Positions 43,010 through 52,865 of a stretch of 64,000 nucleotides of DNA are shown in pieces. This stretch comes from Rhodospirillales bacterium (GTDB taxonomy: Bacteria; Pseudomonadota; Alphaproteobacteria; Kiloniellales; JACOMY01): the NCBI GenBank assembly GCA_014324045.1, contig JACOMY010000008.1, positions 20,774-84,773 on the forward strand. Direction: 5' to 3'. A model generated the notes under the pieces. The model saw only the letters and a list, made by a program, of their open reading frames with translations, searched no databases and had not been told where the DNA came from. Each line of letters opens with the position of its first letter. Position 1 is the stretch's first letter. A program made the translations under genes and the position numbers.

Positions 43010-45016
43010 CTAGCGGCAGCAGATCGCCTGCTGCGCACCTTCCGGTCCCTGACCGGCCGGACTGTAGCCCTTCCAGGCCAAGACGTCGGTCTGGCCCAGC
43101 AGAGTGCGATAGACGGTCAAGCTTTCCAGGACCCGCATGACGTAGTTGCGGGTCTCGGCGAAAGGAATGTTCTCGATCCACAGAACGAAATCGCTGCCGG
43201 TGCGTCTCGGGTCGCCGTTCGACGCGAGCCAACGGTCGGTGCGGTGCGATCCGGCGTTGTAACTGGTGAGCGCCAGAATGTAGGTCCCGCCGTAGCGTTG
43301 GATCATCTCCTGCAAATAGCGGCGGCCCAGGGTAACGTTGTAGCTCGGGTCCAGCACCAGCTTGGCCCGATTGTAGCCGAGGCCCAGACGCCTGGCAACG
43401 CCGCGCGCGGTCGAGGGCAGCAGCTGCATCAAGCCCAGTGCGTCGGCGTGGCTGACTGCGCGCTCGTTGAATTCGCTCTCCTGGCGGATGAGAGCTAGCA
43501 CCAGAGCCCGTTCCGGCGTGCCGGGGCGCACCCAGGCCGGACGCGGGAAGAGGTCGTCGATCAGTGCGAAGCCCTTGCGCCGGGCTGCCTTGCCGGTCTT
43601 TATCTGCAGGTCGGTCCGCTCCAGGCTCTCCGACAGGCGCGCCAGAGACTGGAAGTCGGCTTGGCTCTGCGCGCGCTGGCGCAGCGCCTGGAAGAAGAGA
43701 TCGGTGCGCCAGCGCTCGCCGGCGCGGGCCAGGATGGCCATGGCCTGTCCCAGGCCGCTGGCGCGCAGTCGGTCATAGGCCTGCTGCGGAAAGGCAGGTT
43801 GTTGCGGCAGCCCGGCCCCCGGGGTTCGGCCCAGCCGCGCGGCGGAGATCTGGCCGTAGAAGCTGGCCGGTTCGGCTGCACCGGCGCTCAGCCAGCTCAT
43901 GGCCTCTTGCGGATGGCCGGCGGCCTCGGCGGCACGGGCCGCCCAGAAGGACGCCTTGCCGCGCGAAATCGGCGAGGCGGTCGAGCCTTCGTAATAGCGC
44001 TCGAAGTGGCCGAGGGCGGTGCCGGGGTCGTTGCGCTTCTCCAGGGCGATGTAGCCGGCCAACCACTCCAGTTCGGCGAAGCCGCTGCCGGGAAAAAGCC
44101 CGTGATCGCGGGAAAGGCGATAGGCCTGTGTAGCCTTGCCGTTGCGCAGATTGCGATGGGCGGCGGCGAAGCGCAGGCGCCAGACCTCTTCCGGCCGGCC
44201 GGCATTGACGGCCCCCAGGCGCAGCAGATGAGCATCCAGCTTGCCGTACTGCTTGGCCCGGCCATAGTAGCCGGCGAGGTCGATCTGCAGGCTCGGGTCG
44301 TTTCGCAAGGGGCTGGGTACCTGTCCGACCAGCGCCGCCGCATCGCCCTCGTGCCCCCTGAGCGCCAGGCGGGCCGCTGCCAACTCAGGATAGCCGGGGC
44401 CGACGAGGGCGCCATGCCGTATCGCCTCACGGTCGTCCTCCTCTATGAGAAAATGGAAGCGCGCAAGGTGGTCTTCGGAACGCAGCCTGTGGCGGTAACG
44501 CGACAGCAGGACCGCTTCGTCTGCTGCCTCCAGCAGGGCGCTGCGCCAGGCGGCACGGGCTGCTTCCTCCACGGCCAGGCGATTGCCGCGCGTCTCCAGC
44601 GCCCGGATATAGGCCAGCGCAGCCTTGCCGCTCTGCGGCGGGAAGCGGGAGAAGAAGGTAATCAAGGCGCCGGGCCGCTCCGCGCCGGTCAGGGCCGTCT
44701 CGGCCTTGCGGGCGATGCCGGCAGTTTGCGGCCAATCCGGGCGGCGCTCCAGAAGACTTGCGATGCTGTCGAAGTCGGCCTTGCCGGCCTTGCGCCGCAG
44801 GTCGAAGAAGAGCACCAGATCGCGCACCAATCGCTTGCCGACGGTACTTGCCAACTGCCGGCCCGGCAGGCTTCGACCCTTGTCGATCAGATCGAGTGCT
44901 TGCCTTAGAATGCCGATGTCGGCTTGACTAGGTTCCTTCTCTCCGGCCCGCAGGGCCGTGAGGGGAAGGAGGGTGACACAGAGCAGCAGGACGGTTACTA
45001 ATTGCAGCGGTTGCAC
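43010..45016 (-). CDS. Soluble lytic murein transglycosylase (SLT family)
   Basis: Exported protein of about 668 residues. After a signal peptide (LVTVLLLCVTLLPLTALRAG) comes a long helical superhelix of about 450 residues, as in Slt70. A C-terminal SLT domain (PF01464) follows: LVLALIRQESEFNERAVSHA carries the catalytic Glu, then LGLMQLLPSTARGVARRLG and YILALTSYNAG. It cleaves peptidoglycan glycan strands with formation of anhydro ends. A GTG at 45016 gives the cleanest signal peptide; the frame extends to 45097. Confidence 0.9.
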   Translation of the reverse strand: MQPLQLVTVLLLCVTLLPLTALRAGEKEPSQADIGILRQALDLIDKGRSLPGRQLASTVGKRLVRDLVLFFDLRRKAGKADFDSIASLLERRPDWPQTAGIARKAETALTGAERPGALITFFSRFPPQSGKAALAYIRALETRGNRLAVEEAARAAWRSALLEAADEAVLLSRYRHRLRSEDHLARFHFLIEEDDREAIRHGALVGPGYPELAAARLALRGHEGDAAALVGQVPSPLRNDPSLQIDLAGYYGRAKQYGKLDAHLLRLGAVNAGRPEEVWRLRFAAAHRNLRNGKATQAYRLSRDHGLFPGSGFAELEWLAGYIALEKRNDPGTALGHFERYYEGSTASPISRGKASFWAARAAEAAGHPQEAMSWLSAGAAEPASFYGQISAARLGRTPGAGLPQQPAFPQQAYDRLRASGLGQAMAILARAGERWRTDLFFQALRQRAQSQADFQSLARLSESLERTDLQIKTGKAARRKGFALIDDLFPRPAWVRPGTPERALVLALIRQESEFNERAVSHADALGLMQLLPSTARGVARRLGLGYNRAKLVLDPSYNVTLGRRYLQEMIQRYGGTYILALTSYNAGSHRTDRWLASNGDPRRTGSDFVLWIENIPFAETRNYVMRVLESLTVYRTLLGQTDVLAWKGYSPAGQGPEGAQQAICCR

Positions 45017-45367
45017 AAGCTGGCCTCTGTTGCGGTGGGGTGCATCGCATCGCACGCTAGGCGCACGTCTGCAGAGCGTTAGGGCCAGCCTACGCACAAT
45101 GCGTCCGCGCTGGGCAAGGGTGCAGACGCCGCCCGGGGATCACAAATCTGGGGATCACAAATCCGCGCGATGGGGCGCCGGCAGGTTGACCCTTTGCAGT
45201 TTGTAGGCTTCCCGATCTTTCGATGTGTCTTTTCCTGCCCTGTGGAAACCCGCAGCGCGCTTGCGGTCTTGCCGGTCGGCAGTGGCCGGCGTTACAATTG
45301 GTCCGCGGCTCGTGTGCAACTTCGTGCTGACTGGCATGGCTGCCAATCTAGATAGGAATTTTTTGCG

Positions 45368-46270
45368 ATGATCGGTAATCCTTGGTTCCGCGGGTCCTGC
45401 ACGGCGTTGATCACGCCGATGGCCGACGGCGCAGTGGACGCGGAGGCTTTCCAGCGCTTCTGCGCTTGGCAGATCGAGGAGGGAACGGAGGCCCTGATCC
45501 CCGTGGGCACCACCGGCGAATCGCCGACGCTTTCTTACGAAGAGCACAAACTTGCGATCGATCTCTGCATCGAGGTTGCCAAAGGCAAACGGCCGGTCAT
45601 CGCCGGAACTGGGTCAAATGCCACGGCGGAGGCCATCGAACTGACCCAGCATGCCCAGGCTGCTGGTGCTGACGCCGCCCTGGTTGTCACGCCCTATTAC
45701 AATAAGCCGACGCAAGAGGGTCTCTATGCCCACTATCGCGCCATCCACGATGCCAGCGACTTGCCGATCATGATCTATAACATCCCGGGTCGCTCCATCA
45801 TCGACATGTCGGTGGAGACCATGGCGCGCTTGGCGAAGTTGCCGCGGATCATCGGGGTGAAGGACGCCAGCAACGACCTGACCCGCCCGGCCCGCACCCG
45901 CATCGCCATCGATGCGGACTTCTGCCAGCTCTCCGGCGAGGATGCGACCGTCATGGCTTTCCTCGGCGCCGGCGGGCAGGGCTGCATCTCGGTCACCGGT
46001 AACGTGGCGCCCGGGCTGTTGTCGCGCATGCATAAGGCCTGGCAGACAGGCGATGTGACCGGGGCCCTGGCGATTCACGACCGCTTGCAGCCGTTGCATG
46101 AGGCGCTTTTCGTCGAGAGCTCTCCGGCCCCGGTGAAGTATGCAGCCAGCCTTTTGGGGCTCTGCCGTAACGAGCTGCGCCTGCCTTTGGTTTCGGTGCA
46201 ACCCGAGACCGAGCTCAAGGTGCGCGAGGCTATGGTTCACGCCGGCCTCACTGAACTAGAGAAAAGGTAG
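45368..46270 (+). CDS. dapA: 4-Hydroxy-tetrahydrodipicolinate synthase
   Basis: Class I aldolase of 300 residues that condenses pyruvate with aspartate semialdehyde, the first lysine/diaminopimelate step. The Schiff-base lysine is Lys165 (GVKDAS), the catalytic tyrosine is Tyr137 (IYNIPGRS), and the TTGESPTLS segment is at 44-52. It is divergent from the transglycosylase gene, so both wall-related genes share a 350-bp control region. It is followed by smpB after about 50 bases. Confidence 0.95.
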   Translation: MIGNPWFRGSCTALITPMADGAVDAEAFQRFCAWQIEEGTEALIPVGTTGESPTLSYEEHKLAIDLCIEVAKGKRPVIAGTGSNATAEAIELTQHAQAAGADAALVVTPYYNKPTQEGLYAHYRAIHDASDLPIMIYNIPGRSIIDMSVETMARLAKLPRIIGVKDASNDLTRPARTRIAIDADFCQLSGEDATVMAFLGAGGQGCISVTGNVAPGLLSRMHKAWQTGDVTGALAIHDRLQPLHEALFVESSPAPVKYAASLLGLCRNELRLPLVSVQPETELKVREAMVHAGLTELEKR

Positions 46271-46317
46271 TAGGCAAGGGCGCCGACGGCCGGGTGCCCT
46301 CGCCGTTGGACGGTTCC

Positions 46318-46800
46318 ATGAGCAAGCCGAAGAAGGGCAAGGAGGTTGGGCGCCGCCTGGTGGCGCAGAACCGCAAGGCCCGCCACAACTATTTCATCGA
46401 CGACACCCTGGAGGCCGGCATCGTTCTGACCGGTACGGAGGTCAAGTCGCTGCGCGCCGGCCGCGCCTCGCTAAACGAGTCCTTCGCCCAGGAACGCGAC
46501 GGCGAGTTTTATCTTCTGAATGCCCATATCCCCGAGTACGGTCCGGCCAATCGCTTCAATCACCTGCCGACCAGAGAGCGGAAGCTGCTGATGAAACGGC
46601 GCGAGATCGGCCGCCTGATGGGCCAGGTGCGCCGCGAGGGCTTCACCGTCATGCCGCTGTCCATCTATTTCAACGACCGCGGCGTCGCCAAGTGCCAACT
46701 GGGCTTGGCCCGTGGCAAACGCCAGATCGACAAGCGCGAAACGGCGAAGGCCCGCGACTGGAGCCGCGAACGCCAGCGGCTGCTGCGCGCCAAGCGTTAG
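46318..46800 (+). CDS. smpB: SsrA-binding protein SmpB
   Basis: Protein of 160 residues that delivers tmRNA to stalled ribosomes. The OB-fold segments are clear: [37 protein letters not shown], and the basic C-terminal tail [20 protein letters not shown] that probes the empty mRNA channel. The ATG at 46318 begins [11 protein letters not shown]; the in-frame ATG at 46294 adds eight residues. dapA-smpB is a common alphaproteobacterial order. The tmRNA gene itself is not seen. Its stop overlaps the stop of the glycosylase gene on the other strand. Confidence 0.95.
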   Translation: MSKPKKGKEVGRRLVAQNRKARHNYFIDDTLEAGIVLTGTEVKSLRAGRASLNESFAQERDGEFYLLNAHIPEYGPANRFNHLPTRERKLLMKRREIGRLMGQVRREGFTVMPLSIYFNDRGVAKCQLGLARGKRQIDKRETAKARDWSRERQRLLRAKR

Positions 46801-47420
46801 AGTTCGTCGACGATTCCCTCCAGGACGGCCAAGAACATGGCCTCGGTCAGTCGGCCTGTGTTGGTGTTGTAGCGCGAGCAGTGGTAGCTGTCGGCCAGGA
46901 TCGGGCCGCCCGGCAAACGGTGTTGGGCGCCGTGCAGGAAGGGGCAGAAGCTCTGCTTTAGGCCCAAGGCCCTGAGCACGGCTTTGTGTGCGATCAGCCC
47001 CAACGCCAAGACGACCTTCAACTTGCCCATTGCGGCGATCTCGGCGGCGAGAAAGCCGTTGCAAGTTGCGATCTCTTGCGTGGTGGGCTGGTTCCCGGGC
47101 GGCAGGCAGCGCACGGCGTTAGTGATACGCGTTGCTTTCAACTCTAGTCCGTCGTCGGGAACGGCACGGTAGTGGCCCTGTGCCAAGCCGACCCCCAGCA
47201 GGCTGGAGTAGAGCAGGTCGCCGGCATAATCACCGGTAAAGGGACGGCCACTGCGATTGGCGCCGAGGCGTCCGGGCGCTAGGCCGACGACAAGCAGCTT
47301 GGCGTCGAGCTCACCGAAAGCCGAAACCGGCGCATTGTGCCCGTCCGGTATTTCGCGGCGCATCTTCTGGCGATAGGCAACCAAGCGCCCGCAGCGTGTG
47401 CAGTCACCGCCCGGTCCCAT
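46797..47420 (-). CDS. Family 5 uracil-DNA glycosylase (UdgB-like)
   Basis: Protein of 207 residues. [22 protein letters not shown], the active-site region, lacks the catalytic Asp of family 1 and fits family 5. [4Fe-4S] ligands are likely Cys7 and Cys10 (DCTRCGRLV), with RCLPP and the later cysteine in [24 protein letters not shown] is the DNA-binding loop. Family 5 enzymes excise uracil, hypoxanthine and related bases. GGAGGAG lies upstream of the ATG at 47420. Confidence 0.88.
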   Translation of the reverse strand: MGPGGDCTRCGRLVAYRQKMRREIPDGHNAPVSAFGELDAKLLVVGLAPGRLGANRSGRPFTGDYAGDLLYSSLLGVGLAQGHYRAVPDDGLELKATRITNAVRCLPPGNQPTTQEIATCNGFLAAEIAAMGKLKVVLALGLIAHKAVLRALGLKQSFCPFLHGAQHRLPGGPILADSYHCSRYNTNTGRLTEAMFLAVLEGIVDEL

Positions 47421-47456
47421 CCCGGAGGCTTCTCCTCCCTCGGCCTATGGAGGCCG

Positions 47457-48101
47457 TTAGCGGATGGTGTAGTTCGGCGGCAGGGCCTCGCCGCCGTCGT
47501 CTTCGCGATCGTCGGCCGGGTTGCTGATGCCCGGCGGCAGCACGCGCGTGCGGCGCGGTGCACCTTCCGGCATGGGGTTACGCGCGATCATGTGATGCAT
47601 ATCCTTCAGGTCGACAAAGTTATCAGCCTGGCGCCGTAGCTCATCGGCGATCATCGAGGGCTGCGTCGATATGGTGGAGATCACGGTCACCCGGATGCCT
47701 TTGCGCTGCACCGCCTCCACCAGACGACGGAAGTCGCCGTCGCCGGATAAAAGGACGATGTGGTCGAGCCAGGGGGCCATTTCCATCATGTCGATGGCCA
47801 ACTCGATATCCATGTTGCCCTTAATCTTCCGGCGCCCCAGCGGATCGGTGAATTCCTTTAACGGCTTCGTGACGAGTGTGAAGCCGTTGTAGTCGAGCCA
47901 ATCCACCAATGGGCGAATTGGGGAATATTCCTGATCTTCCGGTAAGGCCGTATAGTAGAAGGCACGGATAAGCCGGGCCTGTTCGGCAAAGCTTTCCAGC
48001 AAGCGCTTGTAGTCGATGTCGAATTCCAAGGCTTTCGCCGTCGAATAAAGATTGGCGCCATCGATGAAGATCCCTACGCGCTCTGTCGTGAAAAAATGCA
48101 T
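47457..48101 (-). CDS. NYN domain protein (LabA/DUF88 family)
   Basis: PIN-like nuclease-fold protein of 214 residues. Conserved acidic residues are in VGIFIDGANLYS, GNMDIELAIDMM, and VLLSGDGDFRRLVEAVQRKG. LabA-type proteins are thought to be metal-dependent RNases. The C-terminal ~40 residues are basic and proline-rich. The ATG at 48101 begins MHFFTTERVG; the frame goes five residues further. It is divergent from folK and read towards the glycosylase gene. Its RNA target is unknown. Confidence 0.88.
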   Translation of the reverse strand: MHFFTTERVGIFIDGANLYSTAKALEFDIDYKRLLESFAEQARLIRAFYYTALPEDQEYSPIRPLVDWLDYNGFTLVTKPLKEFTDPLGRRKIKGNMDIELAIDMMEMAPWLDHIVLLSGDGDFRRLVEAVQRKGIRVTVISTISTQPSMIADELRRQADNFVDLKDMHHMIARNPMPEGAPRRTRVLPPGISNPADDREDDGGEALPPNYTIR

Positions 48102-48286
48102 TCTGCATCCTCGCATCGCCGCTGCCTTTTATGATCGATAAGGCCGAAGTTGCGGCACCTAGTTTCAAACGGGAACCGATGGAATCGGCGGTTATCCTTC
48201 ATGTGCTTTGAGACCGGTAAAACCATCGATTCGACAGTTACACACCGTATACACCATACACTGTCGCCAAGTTCTACTACCAATGT

Positions 48287-48820
48287 ATGACAAACAGCGC
48301 TACAGGCAAGGGAATTCGTGGAACCGTGACCGGGCTATCGGTGGCTTTCGGGGCAAATTTGCCGTCTTTTCGCGGAGGGACACCGCGCGACAGCCTTGAG
48401 GCGGCAATCGCGCTCCTGCCGGCGCGAGGAATCGCTCCGAGAGTCTGCTCGCGTTGGTATCGCTCGCCGCCCTGGCCATCGTCGGGCCAGCCTTGGTACG
48501 TGAACGGGGTGGTACTCTGCGAGACCCTGCTGCCGCCCGAAGCCGTCATGACAGCTTTGCATGAACTGGAGGAAGCGTTCGGCCGACGGCGCCGGCATCC
48601 CAACCAGGCACGACCGCTGGATCTCGACCTTATCGACTATGGTGGCCGGGTCACCCGGGCTGAGGATTGGCCGCGGCTCCCGCACCCGCGGCTCCAGGAC
48701 CGGGCCTTCGTGTTGCGTCCTTTGGCCGAGGTTGCGCCGGGCTGGCGGGACCCCAGGAACGGGACGGCTGTGGCCGATCTGCTGACAACCCTGCCGGAAG
48801 ATGGCTGTTGGCCCCTGTAA
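48287..48820 (+). CDS. folK: HPPK, folate pyrophosphokinase
   Basis: 2-amino-4-hydroxy-6-hydroxymethyldihydropteridine diphosphokinase of 177 residues, which activates the FolB product for sulfonamide-sensitive FolP. The HPPK pattern is present: VAFGANL, then SRWYRSPPWPSSGQPWYVNG, the ARPLDLDLIDYGG metal-binding segment with two Asp residues, and LPHPRLQDRAFVLRPLAEVA. It is divergent from the NYN gene. folP is absent from the window. Confidence 0.93.
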   Translation: MTNSATGKGIRGTVTGLSVAFGANLPSFRGGTPRDSLEAAIALLPARGIAPRVCSRWYRSPPWPSSGQPWYVNGVVLCETLLPPEAVMTALHELEEAFGRRRRHPNQARPLDLDLIDYGGRVTRAEDWPRLPHPRLQDRAFVLRPLAEVAPGWRDPRNGTAVADLLTTLPEDGCWPL

Positions 48821-48935
48821 GCCTGTAAAATAAATCTTGTAAAAATTTCCTCTTGTAAAAAGCTGTTGTCGGCACCGTCCGAGTGGACTACACAATTCGA
48901 CCGTTCACTGGTTTGCTGTTAAGGAGGTCGTCCCC

Positions 48936-49346
48936 ATGGCGCGCGTTACCGTCGAGGATTGCGTAGAGAAGATTCCAAACCGCTTCGATCTCGTGCTCTT
49001 GGCTGCACAGCGCGCCCGCGACATTTCCGCCGGTGCCGCCATGGAGATCGATCGCGACAACGACAAGAATCCGGTCGTCGCCCTGCGTGAGATCGCGGAG
49101 GCCACAGTGCCGTTGGACGGCATCCGCGAAGGCCTGGTTCGCCGCTTCCAGAAGCAGGCGGAGCGCGACGATCCAGAAGACGATCGTCCCGACTTTGATC
49201 CCATCGCCGCAGAGTTGGGCTTTGCCATGGCGGTACAGCAGAGCGGTGCGGCCGGTGAGCGTCAGCCGGTCTCACTGGAAACCCAGTTCGAGCGCGCAAT
49301 GGCGAACTATGCTGCCGAAGAGGCGCAGAAGCAGCGCAACGGCTGA
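48936..49346 (+). CDS. rpoZ: RNA polymerase omega subunit
   Basis: Small subunit of 136 residues that binds the beta' C-terminus of RNA polymerase. [34 protein letters not shown] and the [13 protein letters not shown] segment are typical. AAGGAGG lies upstream of the ATG at 48936. It is followed by rsh, as in most proteobacteria; omega is also part of the ppGpp binding site in some lineages. Confidence 0.95.
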   Translation: MARVTVEDCVEKIPNRFDLVLLAAQRARDISAGAAMEIDRDNDKNPVVALREIAEATVPLDGIREGLVRRFQKQAERDDPEDDRPDFDPIAAELGFAMAVQQSGAAGERQPVSLETQFERAMANYAAEEAQKQRNG

Positions 49347-49471
49347 GTTTGTATCGGGTTTTCGTTGCCGCATCCGGCCTTGGCAGGCGGTGGATGCTTT
49401 CCTTAATCCAATAGACCTATGGTTGGACGGACCTCGCAGCGGCTAAGCTGTTCGGGTGCAGGGATTGAGGC

Positions 49472-51613
49472 ATGCTGCGGCAGTTCGAACTGGTGGAAAA
49501 GGTCAAGAGTTACGATTCACAGGCCGATGAAGATCTGCTGAACCGTGCCTATGTCTATGCGATCAAGATGCACGGCTCGCAGAAGCGGGCCTCGGGCGAT
49601 CCTTATTTCTCGCACCCGATAGAGGTCGCCGGGATCCTTTCTGACCTGCGTATCGATTCCGAATCGATCGTCACGGGCCTGCTGCACGACGTCGTCGAGG
49701 ACACCGACGCCACCATCGCCGACGTCGAGGCTATGTTCGGCGGCAACGTGGCCAAGTTGGTGGACGGCGTCACCAAGCTGGGGCGGTTGGAGATCCGCTC
49801 CGAGCGGAGCAAGCATGCCGAGAATTTTCGCAAGCTACTCTTGGCCATGTCCAAGGATATTCGCGTTCTGTTGGTCAAGCTGGCCGACCGCCTCCACAAC
49901 ATGCGGACGCTGCATTACATCGGGAAGCTGGAAAAACGTCAGTGGATCGCGCGGGAAACCCTGGAGATCTATGCGCCGCTGGCCGAGCGCATCGGCATGC
50001 AACACTTTCAGGAAGAGCTTCAGGATCTGGCCTTCTCGCACCTGCAGCCCGAGGCTCACCGTTCCATCGTGCGGCGGCGGGCTTTCCTGCTCGGGCAGGG
50101 CGGAGATCTGACCGAGGCGGTCATCGACGATCTCGGCAAGACTCTGAAGCGGGAAGAGGTGGAGGCTCGGATCTTCGGCCGGGTGAAGAGCCCCTATTCG
50201 ATCTGGAACAAGATGCAGCGCAAGAACATGCAGTTCGAGCAGCTGTCGGACATCATGGCCTTCCGTGTCATCGTCGGGACGGTGGGCGAGTGCTACCACG
50301 CGCTAGGGGCCCTGCACGGCCAATATCCGGTCGTGCCCGGGCGTTTCAAGGACTATATCTCCACGCCCAAAAGCAACGGTTACCGCTCGCTGCACACCGG
50401 CCTGATGGGGCCGCGGGGTAGGCGGATCGAGGTGCAGATCCGCACCCGCGAGATGGACGAGGTCGGCGAGTACGGCGTAGCCGCACACTGGTCCTATAAG
50501 CAGGGCATCGACTTGGACGATCGCCAGTACCGCTGGGTGCGGGAATTGCTGGACATCCTAGAACATGCTCCCACCCTGGAAGAGTTTCTGGAGCACACCA
50601 AGCTGGAGATGTTCCAAGACCGGGTCTTCTGCTTCACGCCCAAGGGCGAGCTGATCGCTCTGCCGCGTGGCGCCTCGCCGGTGGACTTCGCCTATGCCGT
50701 TCATTCCGAGGTTGGCGACACCTGCGTCGGCACCAAGGTCAACGGGCGCATGGTGCCCTTCCGCACCAAGCTCAAGAACGGCGATCAGGTGGAGATCGTC
50801 ACCTCCAAGGCGCAAACGCCCTCGCCCGACTGGGAGAGCTTTGTCGTCACCGGCAAGGCCAAGGCGCGCATACGCCGCCATCGGCAACTGAAGGAGCGCG
50901 ATCAGCATGCCGCGCTCGGCCGCCAGATGCTGGCGCGGCTGTTCCACCAAGAGGGCTATGAGCTGACCGAGAAAGCTCTGGAAGGCGTCATCAAGAAGCT
51001 GAAGCAGGACAGTGTCGGCGATCTTGCTGTGGCGGTGGGCCTGAGCAATGTCACTGCGCGTGAGGTCCTGGTCTCGGTCTATCCCAACGCGCGGGCGCCG
51101 GTGCGCGACAAGAGCAGGGCGGCGCCCAGCCCGATGCAGCGCAAGCCGGTCTCGACCAACAGCAATGCCTTGCCGATCAACGGCCTGATTCCAGGTATGG
51201 CGGTCCATTTTGCGCATTGCTGCCATCCCTTGCCGGACGATCGCATCGTCGGCATCGTGACCACGGGGCGTGGTGTGACGGTCCACAGTATTGACTGCGA
51301 GACCCTGCAGGCCTTCGAGACGGAGCCGGAGCGCTGGATCGACATTTCCTGGAACGTGCCTGAGGCCGAGCAGAGATTTCGCGGCCGAATCAAAGCGGTC
51401 ATCACCAACGAACCCGGCAGCCTGGGCAACCTCACCACCATCATCGGCAAAGCGCACGGTAACATTGCCAACCTCAAGATCACCAATCGCACGATGGATT
51501 TCTTCGAGTTGTTCGTCGATGTGGAGGTGAGCGGCCTGAAACACCTGACCGACATCACTGCGACTCTGCGCGCCGCCCCCTCCGTTACCTACGTGGAACG
51601 CGCTCGCGGCTGA
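49472..51613 (+). CDS. rsh: Bifunctional (p)ppGpp synthetase/hydrolase Rsh
   Basis: Stringent-response enzyme of 713 residues. The HD hydrolase domain is intact (HGSQKRASGDPYFSHPIEVA, LLHDVVEDTDAT), so it can degrade (p)ppGpp. The synthetase domain shows DIMAFRVIV and a KDYISTPKSNGYRSLHT segment. TGS (FCFTPKGELIALPRGASPVD) and C-terminal ACT (FRGRIKAVITNEPGSLGNLT) domains follow. In alphaproteobacteria this is usually the only long RelA/SpoT enzyme. Confidence 0.95.
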   Translation: MLRQFELVEKVKSYDSQADEDLLNRAYVYAIKMHGSQKRASGDPYFSHPIEVAGILSDLRIDSESIVTGLLHDVVEDTDATIADVEAMFGGNVAKLVDGVTKLGRLEIRSERSKHAENFRKLLLAMSKDIRVLLVKLADRLHNMRTLHYIGKLEKRQWIARETLEIYAPLAERIGMQHFQEELQDLAFSHLQPEAHRSIVRRRAFLLGQGGDLTEAVIDDLGKTLKREEVEARIFGRVKSPYSIWNKMQRKNMQFEQLSDIMAFRVIVGTVGECYHALGALHGQYPVVPGRFKDYISTPKSNGYRSLHTGLMGPRGRRIEVQIRTREMDEVGEYGVAAHWSYKQGIDLDDRQYRWVRELLDILEHAPTLEEFLEHTKLEMFQDRVFCFTPKGELIALPRGASPVDFAYAVHSEVGDTCVGTKVNGRMVPFRTKLKNGDQVEIVTSKAQTPSPDWESFVVTGKAKARIRRHRQLKERDQHAALGRQMLARLFHQEGYELTEKALEGVIKKLKQDSVGDLAVAVGLSNVTAREVLVSVYPNARAPVRDKSRAAPSPMQRKPVSTNSNALPINGLIPGMAVHFAHCCHPLPDDRIVGIVTTGRGVTVHSIDCETLQAFETEPERWIDISWNVPEAEQRFRGRIKAVITNEPGSLGNLTTIIGKAHGNIANLKITNRTMDFFELFVDVEVSGLKHLTDITATLRAAPSVTYVERARG

Positions 51614-51643
51614 TACGGCCTTTGACGACAGCGAGAGCCCGGT

Positions 51644-52093
51644 ATGATCATCGGAATCGGCAGCGACCTTATCGATATCCGGCGGATTGCCCGCACCCTG
51701 GAGCGCTTCGGCGAGCGCTTCGAACGTCGGGTCTACACCGATCGGGAGCGTGCTAAGGCCAGCCGCCGTGCGACCAAGGCAGGGACCTATGCCAAGCGTT
51801 TTGCCGCCAAGGAGGCCTGCGCCAAAGCGCTGGGCACCGGCGTTCCCAGGCGCGGCGTTCACTGGCGCTCCATGGGTGTGGTGAATCTGCCCGGCGGCAA
51901 GCCGGCCATGGCCTTGAGTGGTGGTGCAGCACGGCGGCTGGAGGCGTTGCTGCCGGCGGGGATGGAAGCGCGCATTGACGTGTCGCTGACGGATGACTAT
52001 CCCTTGGCCCAGGCCATCGTGATCATCTCGGCAATTCCGCGACAGGGAGGCGAAGGGCCAGGCAGCGGCCGGCCCTCGGGCGGGGTCGCATGA
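51644..52093 (+). CDS. acpS: Holo-[acyl-carrier-protein] synthase
   Basis: Phosphopantetheinyl transferase of 149 residues that activates acyl carrier protein. The conserved metal-binding [13 protein letters not shown] with Asp8 and [14 protein letters not shown] are present. It is 30 bases behind rsh; in many relatives pdxJ stands between these genes. The C-terminus has about 20 extra low-complexity residues. Confidence 0.93.
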   Translation: MIIGIGSDLIDIRRIARTLERFGERFERRVYTDRERAKASRRATKAGTYAKRFAAKEACAKALGTGVPRRGVHWRSMGVVNLPGGKPAMALSGGAARRLEALLPAGMEARIDVSLTDDYPLAQAIVIISAIPRQGGEGPGSGRPSGGVA

Positions 52094-52115
52094 CGATGAT
52101 CGGAGTACCCCTCAG

Positions 52116-52865
52116 GTGGAGCGCCTCTGGAACCTCGTTTGGCGTGCCCGCGGCGACACCTATCGCACCATCGCGGTCGCGATCATGGTTGCCCTCGGCA
52201 TCAGGACCTTCCTTTTCGAGCCCTTCAACATTCCCTCCGGTTCGATGAAGCCGACCTTGCTCGTGGGCGACTACCTCTTCGTTTCCAAGATGCGTTACGG
52301 CTACAGCCGCCACTCCTTCCCCTGGAGCCTGGGGCCCTTCTCCGGCCGTCTCCTCGGCAGCGGGCCGGAGCGCGGCGAGGTTGCCGTGTTTAAGACCCCA
52401 GCCGACAATCGCACCGACTTCATCAAGCGGGTGATCGGTTTGCCCGGCGACCGTATCCAGATGCGGGGCGGCGTGCTCTACCTCAACGACGAGGCGGTGC
52501 CGCGCGAGCGTGTCGGCGAGGGACCCGAGGCCTCCTGCTGGAACAACAAGCGGGCGGCGGTCTATCGCGAGACCCTGCCTAACGGCGTCAGCTACGAGAC
52601 TTGGGACTGCGGTTTCTCCGCGCTGCACAGAACCGGCGTTTTCACCGTGCCGCCAGGCCACTTCTTCATGATGGGCGACAACCGGGACAACTCCTCCGAC
52701 AGCCGCAATCAGAGGCCCGGCGGGGTCGGCTACGTGCCGCTGGAGAACTTCGTCGGCCGGGCCGAGATCGTCTTCATCTCCTTCGACGAGCATTCCAGCA
52801 TCTTCGACCCCAGCGAGTGGAGCGATCTGATTCGTTGGGGCCGGATTGGCATGACGATTGACTGA
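52116..52865 (+). CDS. lepB: Signal peptidase I
   Basis: Membrane-anchored protease of 249 residues that cleaves Sec and Tat signal peptides. One N-terminal transmembrane segment (IAVAIMVALGIRTFLF), catalytic Ser43 (IPSGSMKPTL), general base Lys104 (DFIKRVIGLPGD), and the GDNRDNSSDSR box are seen. GTG start at 52116 with GGAG upstream. The 3' end overlaps rnc by about 8 bases. Confidence 0.94.
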   Translation: MERLWNLVWRARGDTYRTIAVAIMVALGIRTFLFEPFNIPSGSMKPTLLVGDYLFVSKMRYGYSRHSFPWSLGPFSGRLLGSGPERGEVAVFKTPADNRTDFIKRVIGLPGDRIQMRGGVLYLNDEAVPRERVGEGPEASCWNNKRAAVYRETLPNGVSYETWDCGFSALHRTGVFTVPPGHFFMMGDNRDNSSDSRNQRPGGVGYVPLENFVGRAEIVFISFDEHSSIFDPSEWSDLIRWGRIGMTID

